64,000 nucleotides of DNA from Planomicrobium sp. CPCC 101079 (GCF_007859275.1 NZ_VOHC01000007.1:1-64000); one strand, 5' to 3'. Positions 34,157 to 43,800 are shown, numbered from the stretch's first letter. The notes: generated by a model not told the origin, from the letters alone. Translations and numbers: made by a program.

Positions 34157-34807
34157 TTAGCAGAAACCATCCGGCCCACAAGCCATTCCTTCAAACAGGA
34201 CTTTCGGTTTCTGTTTTTTCAGTTCTTCTTCGATGACCTGCTCGATTTTTTCCTTCGGATAGATGCCGGCAAGCGATGTTTCACCGATTACAAAGGTTGG
34301 CACGGCTGTAACGTTTGCTTCTTCGTATGCCTGCTTGAGCGCCTGCTGATGCGCCTCTTTGTATTTACGGCTTTCGAGAGCTTCACGGTATTCTTTTTCA
34401 TCCAATCCAACTTCACCAGCAAGACGTGTCAGTTCATCGATGTTGCCGATATCAATTCCTTCTTGGAAAAATGCTCGAAGCATCCGTTCATTATAGGGTG
34501 TCGCTTTTCCGTTTTCCTTGGCATATTGGAAGCCTTCAAACGCTAAATGAGTATGCGGTTGGGGTGAAACATCAGGCAAGACAATATCAATTCCCATACT
34601 TTTTGCCAACGGGTAGACCGATTGTGCCCAAGTTGTCTGGAGGTAATTCTCCTCTGGACGCAATGTCGGATTCGGGGCAGGGCGAAGCTCAAATGGCATC
34701 CACTCCACTTCCACGTCTTTTCCTTTGACCGCTTCTTCAAGCGGCTGTTCAGCTAAAAAGCAAAACGGGCAAACATAGTCGGAATATACTTTTATTTTTA
34801 CTGTCAT
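34157..34807 (-). CDS. DsbA family thiol oxidoreductase (FrnE-like)
   Basis: 216-residue cytosolic thioredoxin-fold protein. The active site CPFC lies near residues 13-16 (DYVCPFCFLAE), cis-Pro is in VTAVPTFVIG near residue 165, and a helical insertion lies between, as in FrnE/2-hydroxychromene isomerase relatives. The ATG at 34807 is preferred over the one four codons upstream because AAGGATGG is at normal distance. No signal peptide. Co-directional with the IDEAL-domain gene. Likely involved in cytosolic disulfide chemistry or stress response. Confidence 0.87.
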   Translation of the reverse strand: MTVKIKVYSDYVCPFCFLAEQPLEEAVKGKDVEVEWMPFELRPAPNPTLRPEENYLQTTWAQSVYPLAKSMGIDIVLPDVSPQPHTHLAFEGFQYAKENGKATPYNERMLRAFFQEGIDIGNIDELTRLAGEVGLDEKEYREALESRKYKEAHQQALKQAYEEANVTAVPTFVIGETSLAGIYPKEKIEQVIEEELKKQKPKVLFEGMACGPDGFC

Positions 34808-34819
34808 AGCGGAAACCAT

Positions 34820-35175
34820 CCTTTCAATCAGCCGGCAAGGTCTAAAGCAAAACCTTGCTGAAACTAATTTTATATAAGCTTATGTTCCAACATGCTATAT
34901 TAAGAAATTTTATAGATTACAGTTATTCAACAACATGACTTATACAATGTGACTACTTAGAATTTTACGCCTGAATAGACCTTATTACAATTTATTTGCT
35001 CTTAATTCAAGATAAATTGGTTTATATATTAATATAGAGCTTTCCCTATTCTTACTCATATAAAACAACCAATTAGTGAGATGAGATCAGCTTAATGCTT
35101 GCATTTCTTCACTCAGAAAAGCCGCTCCACATTTGTTCCTGCAAAATCGATAAATTAGATTTAAGTTTCAAATAT
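34820..35175. other. Intergenic, AT-rich
   Basis: About 350 bases upstream of the DsbA-family gene. AT-rich, with no ribosome-site-supported frame or clear repeat. Confidence 0.3.
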
Positions 35176-35216
35176 AAAACCCCTTTTGAGAATGTGATGT
35201 TCTCATAAGGGGTTTT
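35176..35216. terminator. Terminator-like hairpin
   Basis: AAAACCCCTT-T-TGAGAA pairs with TTCTCA-T-AAGGGGTTTT over a 7-nt loop. It is a perfect-looking bidirectional terminator, but it is 110 nt from the nearest gene end (the membrane protein at 35326). Confidence 0.65.
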
Positions 35217-35325
35217 CTCGTTTTGATCGTCGGCTACTTTTTCGAATTGCACAGTCCATTTTATTTTGTTGAAAAAATACCGCTTTTAAAGTGAAATTAG
35301 AACCTGTCATTTACTATGTGATCCA

Positions 35326-35751
35326 CTACTTATTAAGCAGGACAATAAACACCACTACTGCGGCCGCTAAAGCCAGGGCAACCGGCAACCACCCAATCCT
35401 TGCCTTTCTTAATAAACGGTCAACCACAAAAAATGAGATGGCGGAAATCAGACTCATGACTAATAATATGGCTCCGAATAAACAATGGAATAAGAAGGAG
35501 ATAATTTCGCGGGTAAAAGCTCTTTCAGCCAGCTTCCTGCTGAGCCAGTCGCTGAATAAGGAAGTGGCCACTCCGTAAGTATTGACAAACATGAAATTCA
35601 AATAGTACATATTCGCAAACCCGTCCCCTTCAACATCAAAACCGCCAAACATTGAAAAGATCATTGCAAACAACAAGCTGCTAAGGACCGCAGCTAAAAT
35701 TTTTCTCTTTAAAGCATCAGCAATTTCATTGCCTTTATTTTGATTGCTCAC
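35326..35751 (-). CDS. Four-helix membrane protein, unknown function
   Basis: 141-residue integral membrane protein. Hydrophobic segments lie near residues 17-37, 48-66, 84-108 and 118-140; the N-terminus is basic and charged (MSNQNKGNEIADALKRK). GGAG is 6 nt before the ATG. Monocistronic. The family is not recognised. Confidence 0.72.
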   Translation of the reverse strand: MSNQNKGNEIADALKRKILAAVLSSLLFAMIFSMFGGFDVEGDGFANMYYLNFMFVNTYGVATSLFSDWLSRKLAERAFTREIISFLFHCLFGAILLVMSLISAISFFVVDRLLRKARIGWLPVALALAAAVVVFIVLLNK

Positions 35752-36117
35752 TCCAAGTTCCCCCTGCGACTAGTATCCGCTATATATATTCGATAATTTA
35801 TCGTCTATATCCTTTATTCATCAACCCGCACTGTTTGTGGCATAAAGAATAGTTCCTTTGTTGTGAAAAGATAATTGCATATATATAAAAACGCTTGAAG
35901 ACAAAACAAAAAGACACGAGTCCGGTGGAATACCGAATGCATGTCTTTGGAGCAGCTAAATTTCCATGCCTAAACTTATGGGGTCACTTCATAAAGGCGC
36001 ACCCTTTTAAGGTGCCTTCCCATCAGGTTCAGCTTTCCGCGCAAATTTCTTTTTGACAAAAACTTAATGCAATGAGTAGAGGTTCCGTTTCCGTTGATGC
36101 CCTGAAAATAAAGTTTC
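35752..36117. other. Intergenic with a weak hairpin
   Basis: 366 bases. AAAGACA (35910-35916) and TGTCTTT (35942-35948), with an inner CGGT/ACCG pair, form a terminator-like hairpin. It is 170 nt beyond the end of the peptidoglycan-binding gene. No gene seen. Confidence 0.4.
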
Positions 36118-36480
36118 CTAATATTCCCCGTATATTGCGACCCACGTATTCACGCCTACTATGCCATCAACTGTCAAGCCTTTGTCCGTTTGGTATTGCC
36201 GGACTGATTTTTCTGTCTCGGGTCCAAAGATTCCATCAACCGCTGTTTCGAGCCCGTATTGATTCAATGTCCATTGGAGAAGTTCCACTTCAATGCGCGC
36301 ACTGCCCTTGCGTAAAATAAACTGGTGTTCCGGTGCGATGTCCATTAAGTTCTCAAGGTTTTCTGGCAGTTTTTCTTCCTGGACTACAGATTCGTTGCTT
36401 GTGGCTTCTGCCGATTGCAAAGGAAGAGGTGTAGCCAACAACCCGAATGCCGAAATGATTGCAATCCACTTCTTTTTCAT
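36118..36480 (-). CDS. Secreted peptidoglycan-binding protein
   Basis: 120-residue exported protein: signal peptide (MKKKWIAIISAFGLLATPLP) followed by a spacer and a C-terminal PG_binding_1 repeat (LLQWTLNQYGLETAVDGIFG...VRQYQTDKGLTVDGIVG). The start at 36480 is chosen because GGAGG lies 8 nt upstream and the protein then begins with the signal peptide; the frame is open 54 bases further. No catalytic domain is present, so it is a wall-targeting or structural protein. Confidence 0.85.
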   Translation of the reverse strand: MKKKWIAIISAFGLLATPLPLQSAEATSNESVVQEEKLPENLENLMDIAPEHQFILRKGSARIEVELLQWTLNQYGLETAVDGIFGPETEKSVRQYQTDKGLTVDGIVGVNTWVAIYGEY

Positions 36481-36707
36481 GCTAGTTTCCTCCTGAACGT
36501 CCGTTTGCTTCTCATGTACCCAATCCCTTAACAAAGAAACTATTGTTTTGAAAACTCGAATTATTAAGCTGTGGACTAGCAGTTGGAATTCACTTTTATA
36601 TCGGCTTTGCCGTGTTGATGGTATTTAAATTCCTTAACCTAGTTTAAATATGGATAATAACTGGATTTTAATATGCTAAAATGAAGGGAACGAATAGGCG
36701 GAATTTG

Positions 36708-37112
36708 ATGAAAAAGATCGTTGTCGGCGTTCCTGTCGCCTTGTTGTCTGCCGTGGTGTTATTGATTGTTTGGGCCAACCTGGCACCAGAGGAAGATGTT
36801 GCAGCGGAGAAGAATTCCGAAGAAGTTGCTAGCGAAGGAAACGCGGAAGATTATATAGAAACCGCTTGGAATCACTGGTCTAACGGAGCGATTGATGAAG
36901 AGAACATCGAAAAAGAAACTACTTTTATAGCGCTCAGGTCCATTGACAGAAGCGAAATGAAGGCTTTAGGAATGGAAAAAGAATTCGCGGAACTTCAAAA
37001 AACAGCTAACATCATTAGCGGTGGGTATGGGAGACTTACTGAAGAAGAAAAACAAGTTCACTATAAAGATTTCGAAGACAAACTCTATGAGATTCATAAC
37101 TCTTTAAATTAA
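36708..37112 (+). CDS. Single-pass membrane protein, unknown function
   Basis: 134-residue protein beginning MKKIVVGVPVALLSAVVLLI, a membrane anchor or uncleaved signal, followed by an acidic extracytoplasmic region with Glu-rich text and a helical domain (ETAWNHWSNGAIDEENIEKE). It resembles small anchored lipoprotein-like proteins of Bacillales, without an identifiable lipobox. ATG 36708 is preferred over 36681 because AGGCGG lies 6 nt upstream. Function unknown. Confidence 0.62.
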   Translation: MKKIVVGVPVALLSAVVLLIVWANLAPEEDVAAEKNSEEVASEGNAEDYIETAWNHWSNGAIDEENIEKETTFIALRSIDRSEMKALGMEKEFAELQKTANIISGGYGRLTEEEKQVHYKDFEDKLYEIHNSLN

Positions 37113-37395
37113 AAACTGAAGCTTAATTGGTCCTTTTTCATTTCCCTTTCCAACTGGCATCGATTTTCAGCGCAGCCTTGTATACAGGATTTTTAGCCAT
37201 GCAAAAAAGGCGGAGCTCTGATTAATCCGCCAAATCTACCCTATATAAAATCGTGCATCTTCTTGTTGCATTTAATAAAAGGCAGACGAAGTTCAAGAAA
37301 AAATGGACTAAAGAGAGAATGATGAAATCTTAAGTCCATAATTTCGGTTCTAGTTGCTTCACCATTTAGCTTCCTCTCTCAAATTCCTTCTTACA

Positions 37396-38157
37396 TCAGA
37401 ATGCGTAAGATTCACCATCTGCCGGCACGAATACCTGGGAAGAAATCCCTTTTTCAGTTGCGAAGCTTTTCAATTCTTCTTTAGACAACCCCCAGTGATT
37501 GGCAGATTCCATGTGGACAGCGATTATCGTTGAATCAGGTGAGGCATGATGAACTTCGTAAACATCTTCTTTGTCCATTACAATTGAACCACCTTCCAGG
37601 AATTGATTGGCCCCTGCGTTTACCACAATGACTTCCGGTTTGTGGGCATCAATTGCTTCCTGCACGCCGTCATACCATACCGTATCCCCAGCTACATATA
37701 AGGTTTTCTCGTCTTGGTGCTTGAAGACAACACCCGATACCACACCCGTAAGGTTTAGTATAGCCCCTCTGCCGTGCTCACCTTTCGTCTTGATCAATTG
37801 AATGCCTTCAAAGATTGTATCTTCCTGAAGAACCTCCACGTTTTGGAAACCGGAATTTCGTACCTCTTTCGCGTCTTCTTCGTTTTGGACGAACAGTGGG
37901 ATGTCTTTTGGCAATGCCTCTTTGGCCGCATCGTCCCAATGATCCAAATGCAGATGAGTAACAATGACGGCATCTACATCCTTGATAATTTCATCGATTG
38001 GAACAGGCAAGCTGTCGAGCGGGTTATTTTGGTCTTGTCTTGCTGAATTCGGAAAAGGCGGATAAGCACCTTTCTCTGCCAAAAACGGATCTACTAATAA
38101 TTTTTTCCCAGCATAGTTGAGTACCAGTGTCGCGTTGCGGATTTGCTGTATGTTCAT
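37396..38157 (-). CDS. MBL-fold metal-dependent hydrolase (UlaG-like)
   Basis: 253-residue cytosolic metallo-beta-lactamase-fold protein. HLHLDHWD near residue 88 is the metal-binding HxHxDH motif, with further ligands in KGEHGRG (about 130) and GDTVWYD (about 157). UlaG/YtkL-like proteins hydrolyse lactones or phosphoesters; the substrate is not known here. It is divergent from an Lrp/AsnC regulator that is probably its regulator. Confidence 0.85.
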   Translation of the reverse strand: MNIQQIRNATLVLNYAGKKLLVDPFLAEKGAYPPFPNSARQDQNNPLDSLPVPIDEIIKDVDAVIVTHLHLDHWDDAAKEALPKDIPLFVQNEEDAKEVRNSGFQNVEVLQEDTIFEGIQLIKTKGEHGRGAILNLTGVVSGVVFKHQDEKTLYVAGDTVWYDGVQEAIDAHKPEVIVVNAGANQFLEGGSIVMDKEDVYEVHHASPDSTIIAVHMESANHWGLSKEELKSFATEKGISSQVFVPADGESYAF

Positions 38158-38266
38158 ATTCTTAACTCCTTTAGTTTGAATTATGTTAAGTGTATAATAA
38201 GGGCACTTTAGAAATACACAGCATAAATTAAGTCTTTTTGCCGTTTGACTTTATTAATGAAGGGAA

Positions 38267-38686
38267 ATGAAACAAATGTTGGATCATACAGATTTAAGGA
38301 TCTTGGATGAACTCTCCAGGAACAGCCGCATCTCGATGAAAGAATTGGGGGAGAAAATCCATTTAAGTGGACCCGCCGCTTCAGCACGAGTGGAGAAATT
38401 GGAAAAAAACAACATTATCGAGGGCTATACCATCAATATCAATCAACTAAAAATGGGGTATTATGTACATGCCTTAATAAACATCTTCACCAAAAGCACC
38501 TATCATCAGCCTTATCTGTCTTTCTTGAAGACACAAGAGGAATATGTTCTCAACAACTATAAGATCAGCGGGGACAGCTGCTATATTCTTGAATGCAAAT
38601 TTCCATCCAACAAGGAACTGGATAAATTTCTGGTCGAGTTGAATGAGCATGTAAATTACAAACTTTCCATTATTATTAATAAATAG
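38267..38686 (+). CDS. Lrp/AsnC family transcriptional regulator
   Basis: 139-residue regulator: helix-turn-helix at residues 5-55 (LDHTDLRILDELSRNSRISMKELGEKIHLS) followed by a RAM/AsnC ligand domain. Two ATGs lie close together (38267 and 38276); AAGGG precedes both and the choice is open. It is transcribed divergently from the MBL hydrolase gene across a 109-bp gap, the usual arrangement for a local regulator. Effector unknown. Confidence 0.88.
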   Translation: MKQMLDHTDLRILDELSRNSRISMKELGEKIHLSGPAASARVEKLEKNNIIEGYTININQLKMGYYVHALINIFTKSTYHQPYLSFLKTQEEYVLNNYKISGDSCYILECKFPSNKELDKFLVELNEHVNYKLSIIINK

Positions 38687-38814
38687 CCTATCCCCCAAAG
38701 AACTTGGTGTTACCATGCTTTTATTGCGAGTCTATTACACCAATTTTTAACCCTTCGGTTTATGTGATTATTAGAGATTACCTGTTCGAACAAGTTCATT
38801 TTTTTCAAAATAAA

Positions 38815-38854
38815 ATGGAGAGTGGATGCTGATTAATGCACATCTACTCTCCAT
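38815..38854 (-). terminator. Terminator of the copB gene
   Basis: ATGGAGAGT-G-GATG pairs with CATC-T-ACTCTCCAT around a 12-nt loop, with a TTTTATTTT tail on the minus strand. Confidence 0.7.
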
Positions 38855-38889
38855 TCGTCTACGACAATCAATTACTGTATTAAACAGAT

Positions 38890-41016
38890 CTAATTCTTTA
38901 GTTTCAATGCCATCGCATTGATAGCCACGATAACAGTGGACACAGACATCAACACCGCTCCTGCTGCAGGAGCCAACGTAATCCCAATCGAAGCTAAAAT
39001 ACCAGCAGCTACGGGAATGGCAATAAAGTTATAACCGGCTCCCCATACGAGGTTTTGTTTCATTTTACCGGTTGTTTTGTTGGCCAATTCGATAAACGAT
39101 TTAATATCCCCTGGATCCGACTGCGTCAAAATCACATCAGCGGAATCGATCGCAACTTGTGTGCCGGCTCCGACTGCGACACCAACATCTGCCATCGCAA
39201 GGGACGGTGCATCATTTACGCCATCGCCGACCATGATGACGGTTTGCCCTTTATTTTTCAGTGATTCAACCAAATCGTATTTATCTTGAGGGGATTGATT
39301 AGCTCTATATTCAATGCCCAGTTGCTCAGCTACCCCTTGGGCGGCCGTTTCATTGTCACCTGTAGCCATAATCGGTTGTATATCGCTCTGTTTCAATGCT
39401 TGTATCAGGGTTTTACTTGTTTCTTTTAATTCATCACCTAATGCGACCGTACCGATCGGTTTCCCGTCTTCAACCAGTATACTTACTGTTGCCCCTTTCG
39501 GAACATCCACCGCCAACTCTTTTTCAAGTGATTTTTGACTGATCAATTCGTATTTGCGGCCATTGGCGTTTCCTTCCACACCGGCACCCGGTACGACCTC
39601 AATCAAATCAAAGCGGACAGGCTGAATCCCCTGCTTCTTTGCGTAATGGACAATCGATTGGGCGATTGGGTGGCTTGATCCGCTTTCGATTCCTACCATA
39701 AGAGCCGCGATTTCAGCTTCGGTACGTTGATCATCCAGTGTTTCCATGTTCAATACTTTAAATTCCCCAGTAGTCAATGTGCCTGTTTTATCCAATATCA
39801 TCACATCGGCCTTACTTGCCAGTTCCAATGCTTCCCGGTCTTTCACCAACAACCCGCGGCTTGCACCCAAACTGGTGCTTCGTGCAATCACTAAAGGAAT
39901 GGCAAGGCCGAGAGCATGCGGACAAGCGATGACCAATGTCGTGACAGTAAAGAGAATGGCGGTTTGGATATCGGCTATATACAGCCAAACTACAAACGCG
40001 ATAAAGGCTGCCGCGATGGCGATATAAAATAGCCACCCCGCTACTTTTTGTGCCAAGTTTTCAGCTCTGGAAGGCTGATTTTGAGCCTGGCCAATAAGGG
40101 TTTGAACTTGAGAGATGAATGATTGGTCACCCGTTTCCTGCACTTCCAGATACAAGATGCCTTCACCATTCGTGGAACCGCCGATCACTTTGTCTCCGGC
40201 TCCTTTTTCAACGGGTTTGGATTCTCCCGTCAGCAAGGCTTCATTGATCCGGGAAGCTCCTCGTTTGATGATGCCATCGGCAGGAACATTCTCGCCAGCC
40301 TGAACACGAACAAGATCTCCGACTTTTAAGTCGGCTACCGGCCGCGTCTCAATCAAATCGTCTTCCAATACCACATGCGCATCTTTCGGCACTAATTCAG
40401 CGAGCGATTTTTGCGCATCCCCTGCTTCTCCGACAGCTTTCATTTCAATCCAGTGGCCAAGGAGCATGATCAAAAGCAACGAAGCGAATTCAAAGAAAAA
40501 ATTCATGACGTGTTCGCCGCTTAGATAGAAGGCCGCTACTGCGTAAATACTATAAAAATACGAAACGGAAATCCCTAAAGAAACAAGAGCCATCATGCCC
40601 GGAGCTTTTTGCTTGAATTCGGCTACCGCACCTTGAAAGAAAGGTTTTCCGCCATAAACTAATAAGATGGTTGCCAATACAGCGACTAAAATGTCGGAGT
40701 ACAAAAAAGTGAATTGAAAAGGAAGCCTAACGTCCATCATTGGCGATAATAACAGAATGATGATGCCAATTGGCAGCGACTTCAGGAATATTTCTTTAAA
40801 ATTCCCATGATGATGATGGCCATGTTCATGCCCGCTGTGATCGGAATGAGCATGAGGATCGTGGTTCTGGGATGGATTGCTGTGGTCATTAGTGCCCTCT
40901 TCTACTTGTGCTTCGTGATAGGCATGCCCGACATGTTCAGAATGGTACATTTTAACGGGATCCGTGTGTTCAAAGTGAGAACCGTGATCTGGATGATTTT
41001 TTTCATTCTTTTTCAT
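38890..41016 (-). CDS. copB: Copper-translocating P-type ATPase, CopB type
   Basis: Integral membrane P1B ATPase of 708 residues that exports copper or silver. The N-terminus (1-75) is extremely His-rich (HSDHSGHEHGHHHHG) in place of a CxxC heavy-metal domain. TGES is in the actuator domain, the transmembrane metal motif is CPH (about 366) rather than CPC, and the phosphorylated Asp is in DKTGT (about 409), with GDGVNDAP in the hinge. CPH and His-rich N-terminus define the CopB group. AAAGGGAGG precedes the ATG, and a CsoR-like box (41035-41051) lies directly upstream, so copper-dependent repression is likely. Confidence 0.95.
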   Translation of the reverse strand: MKKNEKNHPDHGSHFEHTDPVKMYHSEHVGHAYHEAQVEEGTNDHSNPSQNHDPHAHSDHSGHEHGHHHHGNFKEIFLKSLPIGIIILLLSPMMDVRLPFQFTFLYSDILVAVLATILLVYGGKPFFQGAVAEFKQKAPGMMALVSLGISVSYFYSIYAVAAFYLSGEHVMNFFFEFASLLLIMLLGHWIEMKAVGEAGDAQKSLAELVPKDAHVVLEDDLIETRPVADLKVGDLVRVQAGENVPADGIIKRGASRINEALLTGESKPVEKGAGDKVIGGSTNGEGILYLEVQETGDQSFISQVQTLIGQAQNQPSRAENLAQKVAGWLFYIAIAAAFIAFVVWLYIADIQTAILFTVTTLVIACPHALGLAIPLVIARSTSLGASRGLLVKDREALELASKADVMILDKTGTLTTGEFKVLNMETLDDQRTEAEIAALMVGIESGSSHPIAQSIVHYAKKQGIQPVRFDLIEVVPGAGVEGNANGRKYELISQKSLEKELAVDVPKGATVSILVEDGKPIGTVALGDELKETSKTLIQALKQSDIQPIMATGDNETAAQGVAEQLGIEYRANQSPQDKYDLVESLKNKGQTVIMVGDGVNDAPSLAMADVGVAVGAGTQVAIDSADVILTQSDPGDIKSFIELANKTTGKMKQNLVWGAGYNFIAIPVAAGILASIGITLAPAAGAVLMSVSTVIVAINAMALKLKN

Positions 41017-41034
41017 TTTGTACGCCTCCCTTTA

Positions 41035-41051
41035 ATACCCTGGTAGGGTAT
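41035..41051. promoter_or_regulatory. CsoR-like operator upstream of copB
   Basis: ATACCCTGGTAGGGTAT: perfect 6-bp inverted arms around 5 bp, 17 bp in all, 18 bp before the copB start. The arrangement matches known copper-sensing CsoR boxes. Confidence 0.8.
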
Positions 41052-41087
41052 ATTTATTTTAAAAATAAATAGTGCTGTGCAGCACCC

Positions 41088-41291
41088 TTATACAACGTCA
41101 TATCCTCGGTCTTCAATTGTTTCTTGAATTTCACTTATAGAAATTTTGTTTGTGTCATATTCAACTGCCACTTCGCCTTTTTCAAGGTCCACTTTTACAG
41201 CTGAGACGCCTTGAAGTTCGCCGACGCTCGATTCAACCGCATTCACGCAATGACTGCAAGACATGCCTTGCACTTTTAAAGTTTCATTCAT
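41088..41291 (-). CDS. copZ: Copper chaperone CopZ (HMA domain)
   Basis: 67-residue heavy-metal-associated domain protein, with the Cu(I) site MSCSHC at residues 10-15 and the usual beta-alpha-beta fold (KVDLEKGEVAVEYD, ETIEDRGYDVV). It delivers cytosolic copper to the export ATPase. GAGGAGG precedes the ATG. It lies between csoR and copB with a CsoR-like box of its own (41329-41345). Confidence 0.95.
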   Translation of the reverse strand: MNETLKVQGMSCSHCVNAVESSVGELQGVSAVKVDLEKGEVAVEYDTNKISISEIQETIEDRGYDVV

Positions 41292-41328
41292 TGGTTTGCC
41301 TCCTCGATTCCTATTTTTTCACTTTTAC

Positions 41329-41345
41329 GTACCCATCGTGGGTAT
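41329..41345. promoter_or_regulatory. CsoR-like operator upstream of copZ
   Basis: GTACCCATCGTGGGTAT: same 17-bp geometry as the copB box, one base off a perfect inverted repeat of ATACCC/GGGTAT, 37 bp before the copZ start. Confidence 0.7.
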
Positions 41346-41403
41346 ACCAACCATTTTGTTTACTTTTATTTTGTCATGGTTCTCATGACATCCATCAGTT
41401 CAC

Positions 41404-41649
41404 TCATTGCTTCTTCGCTTTATTTTCTTTGATGGCTTTGGCTACACAATGATGCGTGATCCTCCAGTAAAGCAAGAGACACTTTTTTCATCGCCGACTG
41501 AATGGCATTAACTTGATGCAGGACCTCCACACAGCAGCAATCGTTTCGGCCATCTGATGAACTCCGCGAACTTGCCCCTCAATCCGTTTCATCCTGTTCA
41601 TAAGCTGCTGCTTATTGGGTTGCACTATTGATTTCATCATCTCTTCCAT
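41404..41649 (-). pseudogene. csoR: Copper-sensing repressor CsoR, frameshifted
   Basis: The frame from ATG 41649 (good GGGAG site) reads MEEMMKSIVQPNKQQLMNRM and then KRIEGQVRGVHQMAE, as in CsoR, then derails. One missing base near GAAACG (about 41552) restores NDCCCVEVLHQVNAIQSAM with the first Cys ligand, and a second gap of two bases near 41436 restores HCVAKAIKENKAKKQ with the last Cys, ending at TGA 41406-41404. The intact protein would be about 83 residues. Two independent lesions in so short a gene make it non-functional if the sequence is right; copper genes would then be constitutive. Sequence error is the main alternative. Confidence 0.8.
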
Positions 41650-41671
41650 ACTTTGAAACTCCCGAATCAAC

Positions 41672-41688
41672 ATACCCTATACCGGTAT
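41672..41688. promoter_or_regulatory. CsoR-like operator upstream of csoR
   Basis: ATACCCTATACCGGTAT, 17 bp, 23 bp before the csoR start. Outer arms ATACC/GGTAT are symmetric. It overlaps an alternative upstream ATG and supports the start at 41649. Confidence 0.7.
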
Positions 41689-41771
41689 TTTAACGTGAAA
41701 TTTTTTGTTTGTCAAAGCAACTGATTCATCAGGAAATCTACTTTTCATTTGAAAATGAATTTCTCTAGAGT

Positions 41772-43214
41772 TTATTCCTCTACAGGAATTTGGGTGAACT
41801 CAGGAGTACGTACAAATATAAGCGACAGGATTGCACCGGCAAATGCTACTATTCCTGACCAGAAAAATGCTTGTTGGAACCCTGCATTCAACGCGACAAT
41901 CGGATCAGCGGAAACACTTGAAGCTGTCGCCGCACCGGCAACCGCCACCATGGCTGCCAATCCAATTGCGGATCCTATTTGATAAAACGTATTGTACAGA
42001 CCCGATGCCAGACCCGATTTTTCGGATTCGACTGCAGACACCGAAGCTGTTGTTGCCGGCAAATATGCAAGGGCATTACCCAATGCAGCCAATAGCGACG
42101 CGAGTAAGACGTTCGTCCAGTAATTTCCTTCAATTGTTGCTGTTTGAGAAAACAGAATGGAGCCCATGCCGAGAATGACAAACCCGATGAACATGGTTTT
42201 CTTAATGCCCAGTTTATCCATCAGTTTTTCCGCTACCGCAATCATGAAGATAGCCATTAAGATTGGCATCGGCAGCAAGGCCATCGCTCCGCCCAATGGG
42301 GAAAGCTGCAAGACTTGCTGCAAGTAAAGCACCAAAATGTAAATCAACGGGAACCACGATGCTGCAATCAGGAATACGGAAATATTTCCGATAGTCAGGT
42401 TAGGCGACTTGAAAATACTCAGCGGTACGAGCGGATCTTTTTTCTTGGCTTGTACCAATAGGAATAACAAGAACAGTGCGCCGCCGGCTGCCAAAGCCGT
42501 TAAGGTATTGAACGACTGCCAGCCGCTTTGTTCCGCCATGACAATTCCATACACAATCAGCATGAGCGAAACCGTCACTAAAACAGCCCCAAGATAATCG
42601 ACACGTCCGGCCGCTCTGCGTACACTCTTTTGCAAAAGCTTTGGCGACAAGCTCAGCACGATGAGACTGAGCGGGACATAAATCAATAGCGTCCAGCGCC
42701 AACCGAATATTTCAGTTATCACGCCGCCTAACACGATGCCCAGTGCTCCACCGGCTGCACCGGATAGTCCCCAGAAAGCCAAGGCTTTCCCCATCTCTTT
42801 CGGGTTGGAGGAAAACAGCAGCATGATTAAAGACAGCGCTGCTGGCGCAATGAAAGCTGAGGCCAATCCTTGGGCGCCTCGTGCCACATTTAAGCTCATT
42901 TCGCTCCAAGCCAGGCCGGCAAATAACGAGGATACGATCAAAATAATGACACCCAGATTAAAAATGCGCCGGTTGCCGAACAAATCTGCCAAGCGGCCAC
43001 CGAGCAGCAGGAAACCGCCAAAGAATAGAAGAAAAGCGCTCATTACCCATTGCAGGCTTTCTTGGCTATACCCAAGCGTCTCTTTAATGGATGGCAGGGC
43101 AATCTGGACAATTGCAGAATCCATCATCACAAGAAAGTTCGCAAAGCATAAAAGTGCTAAGGCTTTCCAGCGTTTTGGATCGGCTTGTTGAATTTTTGGT
43201 GAATACGTAGTCAT
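41772..43214 (-). CDS. MFS transporter, DHA2 (14-helix) family
   Basis: 480-residue integral membrane drug/proton antiporter with about 14 hydrophobic segments and DHA2 motifs: motif A GGRLADLFGNRR near residue 72 and motif C GLSGAAGGALGIVLGG near 152. ATG 43214 is chosen because GAAGGAG lies 8-9 nt upstream; the frame is open 24 bases further. It lies just downstream of the YdhK-like lipoprotein gene and upstream of csoR in the copper cluster, on the same strand. Substrate unknown. Confidence 0.9.
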   Translation of the reverse strand: MTTYSPKIQQADPKRWKALALLCFANFLVMMDSAIVQIALPSIKETLGYSQESLQWVMSAFLLFFGGFLLLGGRLADLFGNRRIFNLGVIILIVSSLFAGLAWSEMSLNVARGAQGLASAFIAPAALSLIMLLFSSNPKEMGKALAFWGLSGAAGGALGIVLGGVITEIFGWRWTLLIYVPLSLIVLSLSPKLLQKSVRRAAGRVDYLGAVLVTVSLMLIVYGIVMAEQSGWQSFNTLTALAAGGALFLLFLLVQAKKKDPLVPLSIFKSPNLTIGNISVFLIAASWFPLIYILVLYLQQVLQLSPLGGAMALLPMPILMAIFMIAVAEKLMDKLGIKKTMFIGFVILGMGSILFSQTATIEGNYWTNVLLASLLAALGNALAYLPATTASVSAVESEKSGLASGLYNTFYQIGSAIGLAAMVAVAGAATASSVSADPIVALNAGFQQAFFWSGIVAFAGAILSLIFVRTPEFTQIPVEE

Positions 43215-43239
43215 AGTTGCATCTCCTTCTAGTTTCAAG

Positions 43240-43800
43240 TTAATTTACAGAAAGTTCACTCTCTGTAATCCATTTGTGATTTTTCACTTGCTTTCCGTCA
43301 GTTGTTGATGTGTAATCCACCATGTAAACGGTCGTTTGTTCGGCGGAATCAACAGTCGCCACTGCCCCTTTCAGGCCTTCCATGTGGTCGGCTTCCACCG
43401 TTACTTCCTCTCCAGCTTGGTAAGGTTCTTCGCCAGGGTCTTGAATTTCTTCGTGGACAATCCATTTATGGTTTTCCACCTGTTCGCCGCTGGTTTCCGG
43501 CGTATAAGAAATCGCATAGACCGTCGTATCAAAGGCACCGACAATGGTTGCTTCAGCGCCGTTCATTCCCTCCATGTGATCCGTGTGCATAATGGCCTTG
43601 CTTCCCACTTTGAATGACGGATTTACCGCTTCTTTTAATCCTTTAGGCAGTTCACCTGAACTTGAATGATTCACATGTTCCATCTCTTCCATCGCTTCAT
43701 AGTTCATATTGATATGCAACTCTTCCTGTTCGCCACTGGAACATGCCGCTAAAAGTGCGGCAAACATCATCGTTAGTAAGAAGAAAATTGATTTTTTCAT
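43240..43800 (-). CDS. YdhK-like lipoprotein (DUF1541)
   Basis: 186-residue lipoprotein: signal peptide with lipobox LLAAC (Cys about 20), an acidic Met/His-containing region (MNYEAMEEMEHVNHSSSG) and two tandem DUF1541 repeats (GSKAIMHTDHMEGMNGAEATI...; GEEVTVEADHMEGLKGAVATV...), each with the HMEG motif. The family accompanies copper-resistance genes in Firmicutes, and the Met/His residues could bind copper outside the membrane. AAGGAG lies 9 nt before ATG 43800. Only 25 nt separate it from the MFS gene, so they are probably co-transcribed. Confidence 0.88.
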   Translation of the reverse strand: MKKSIFFLLTMMFAALLAACSSGEQEELHINMNYEAMEEMEHVNHSSSGELPKGLKEAVNPSFKVGSKAIMHTDHMEGMNGAEATIVGAFDTTVYAISYTPETSGEQVENHKWIVHEEIQDPGEEPYQAGEEVTVEADHMEGLKGAVATVDSAEQTTVYMVDYTSTTDGKQVKNHKWITESELSVN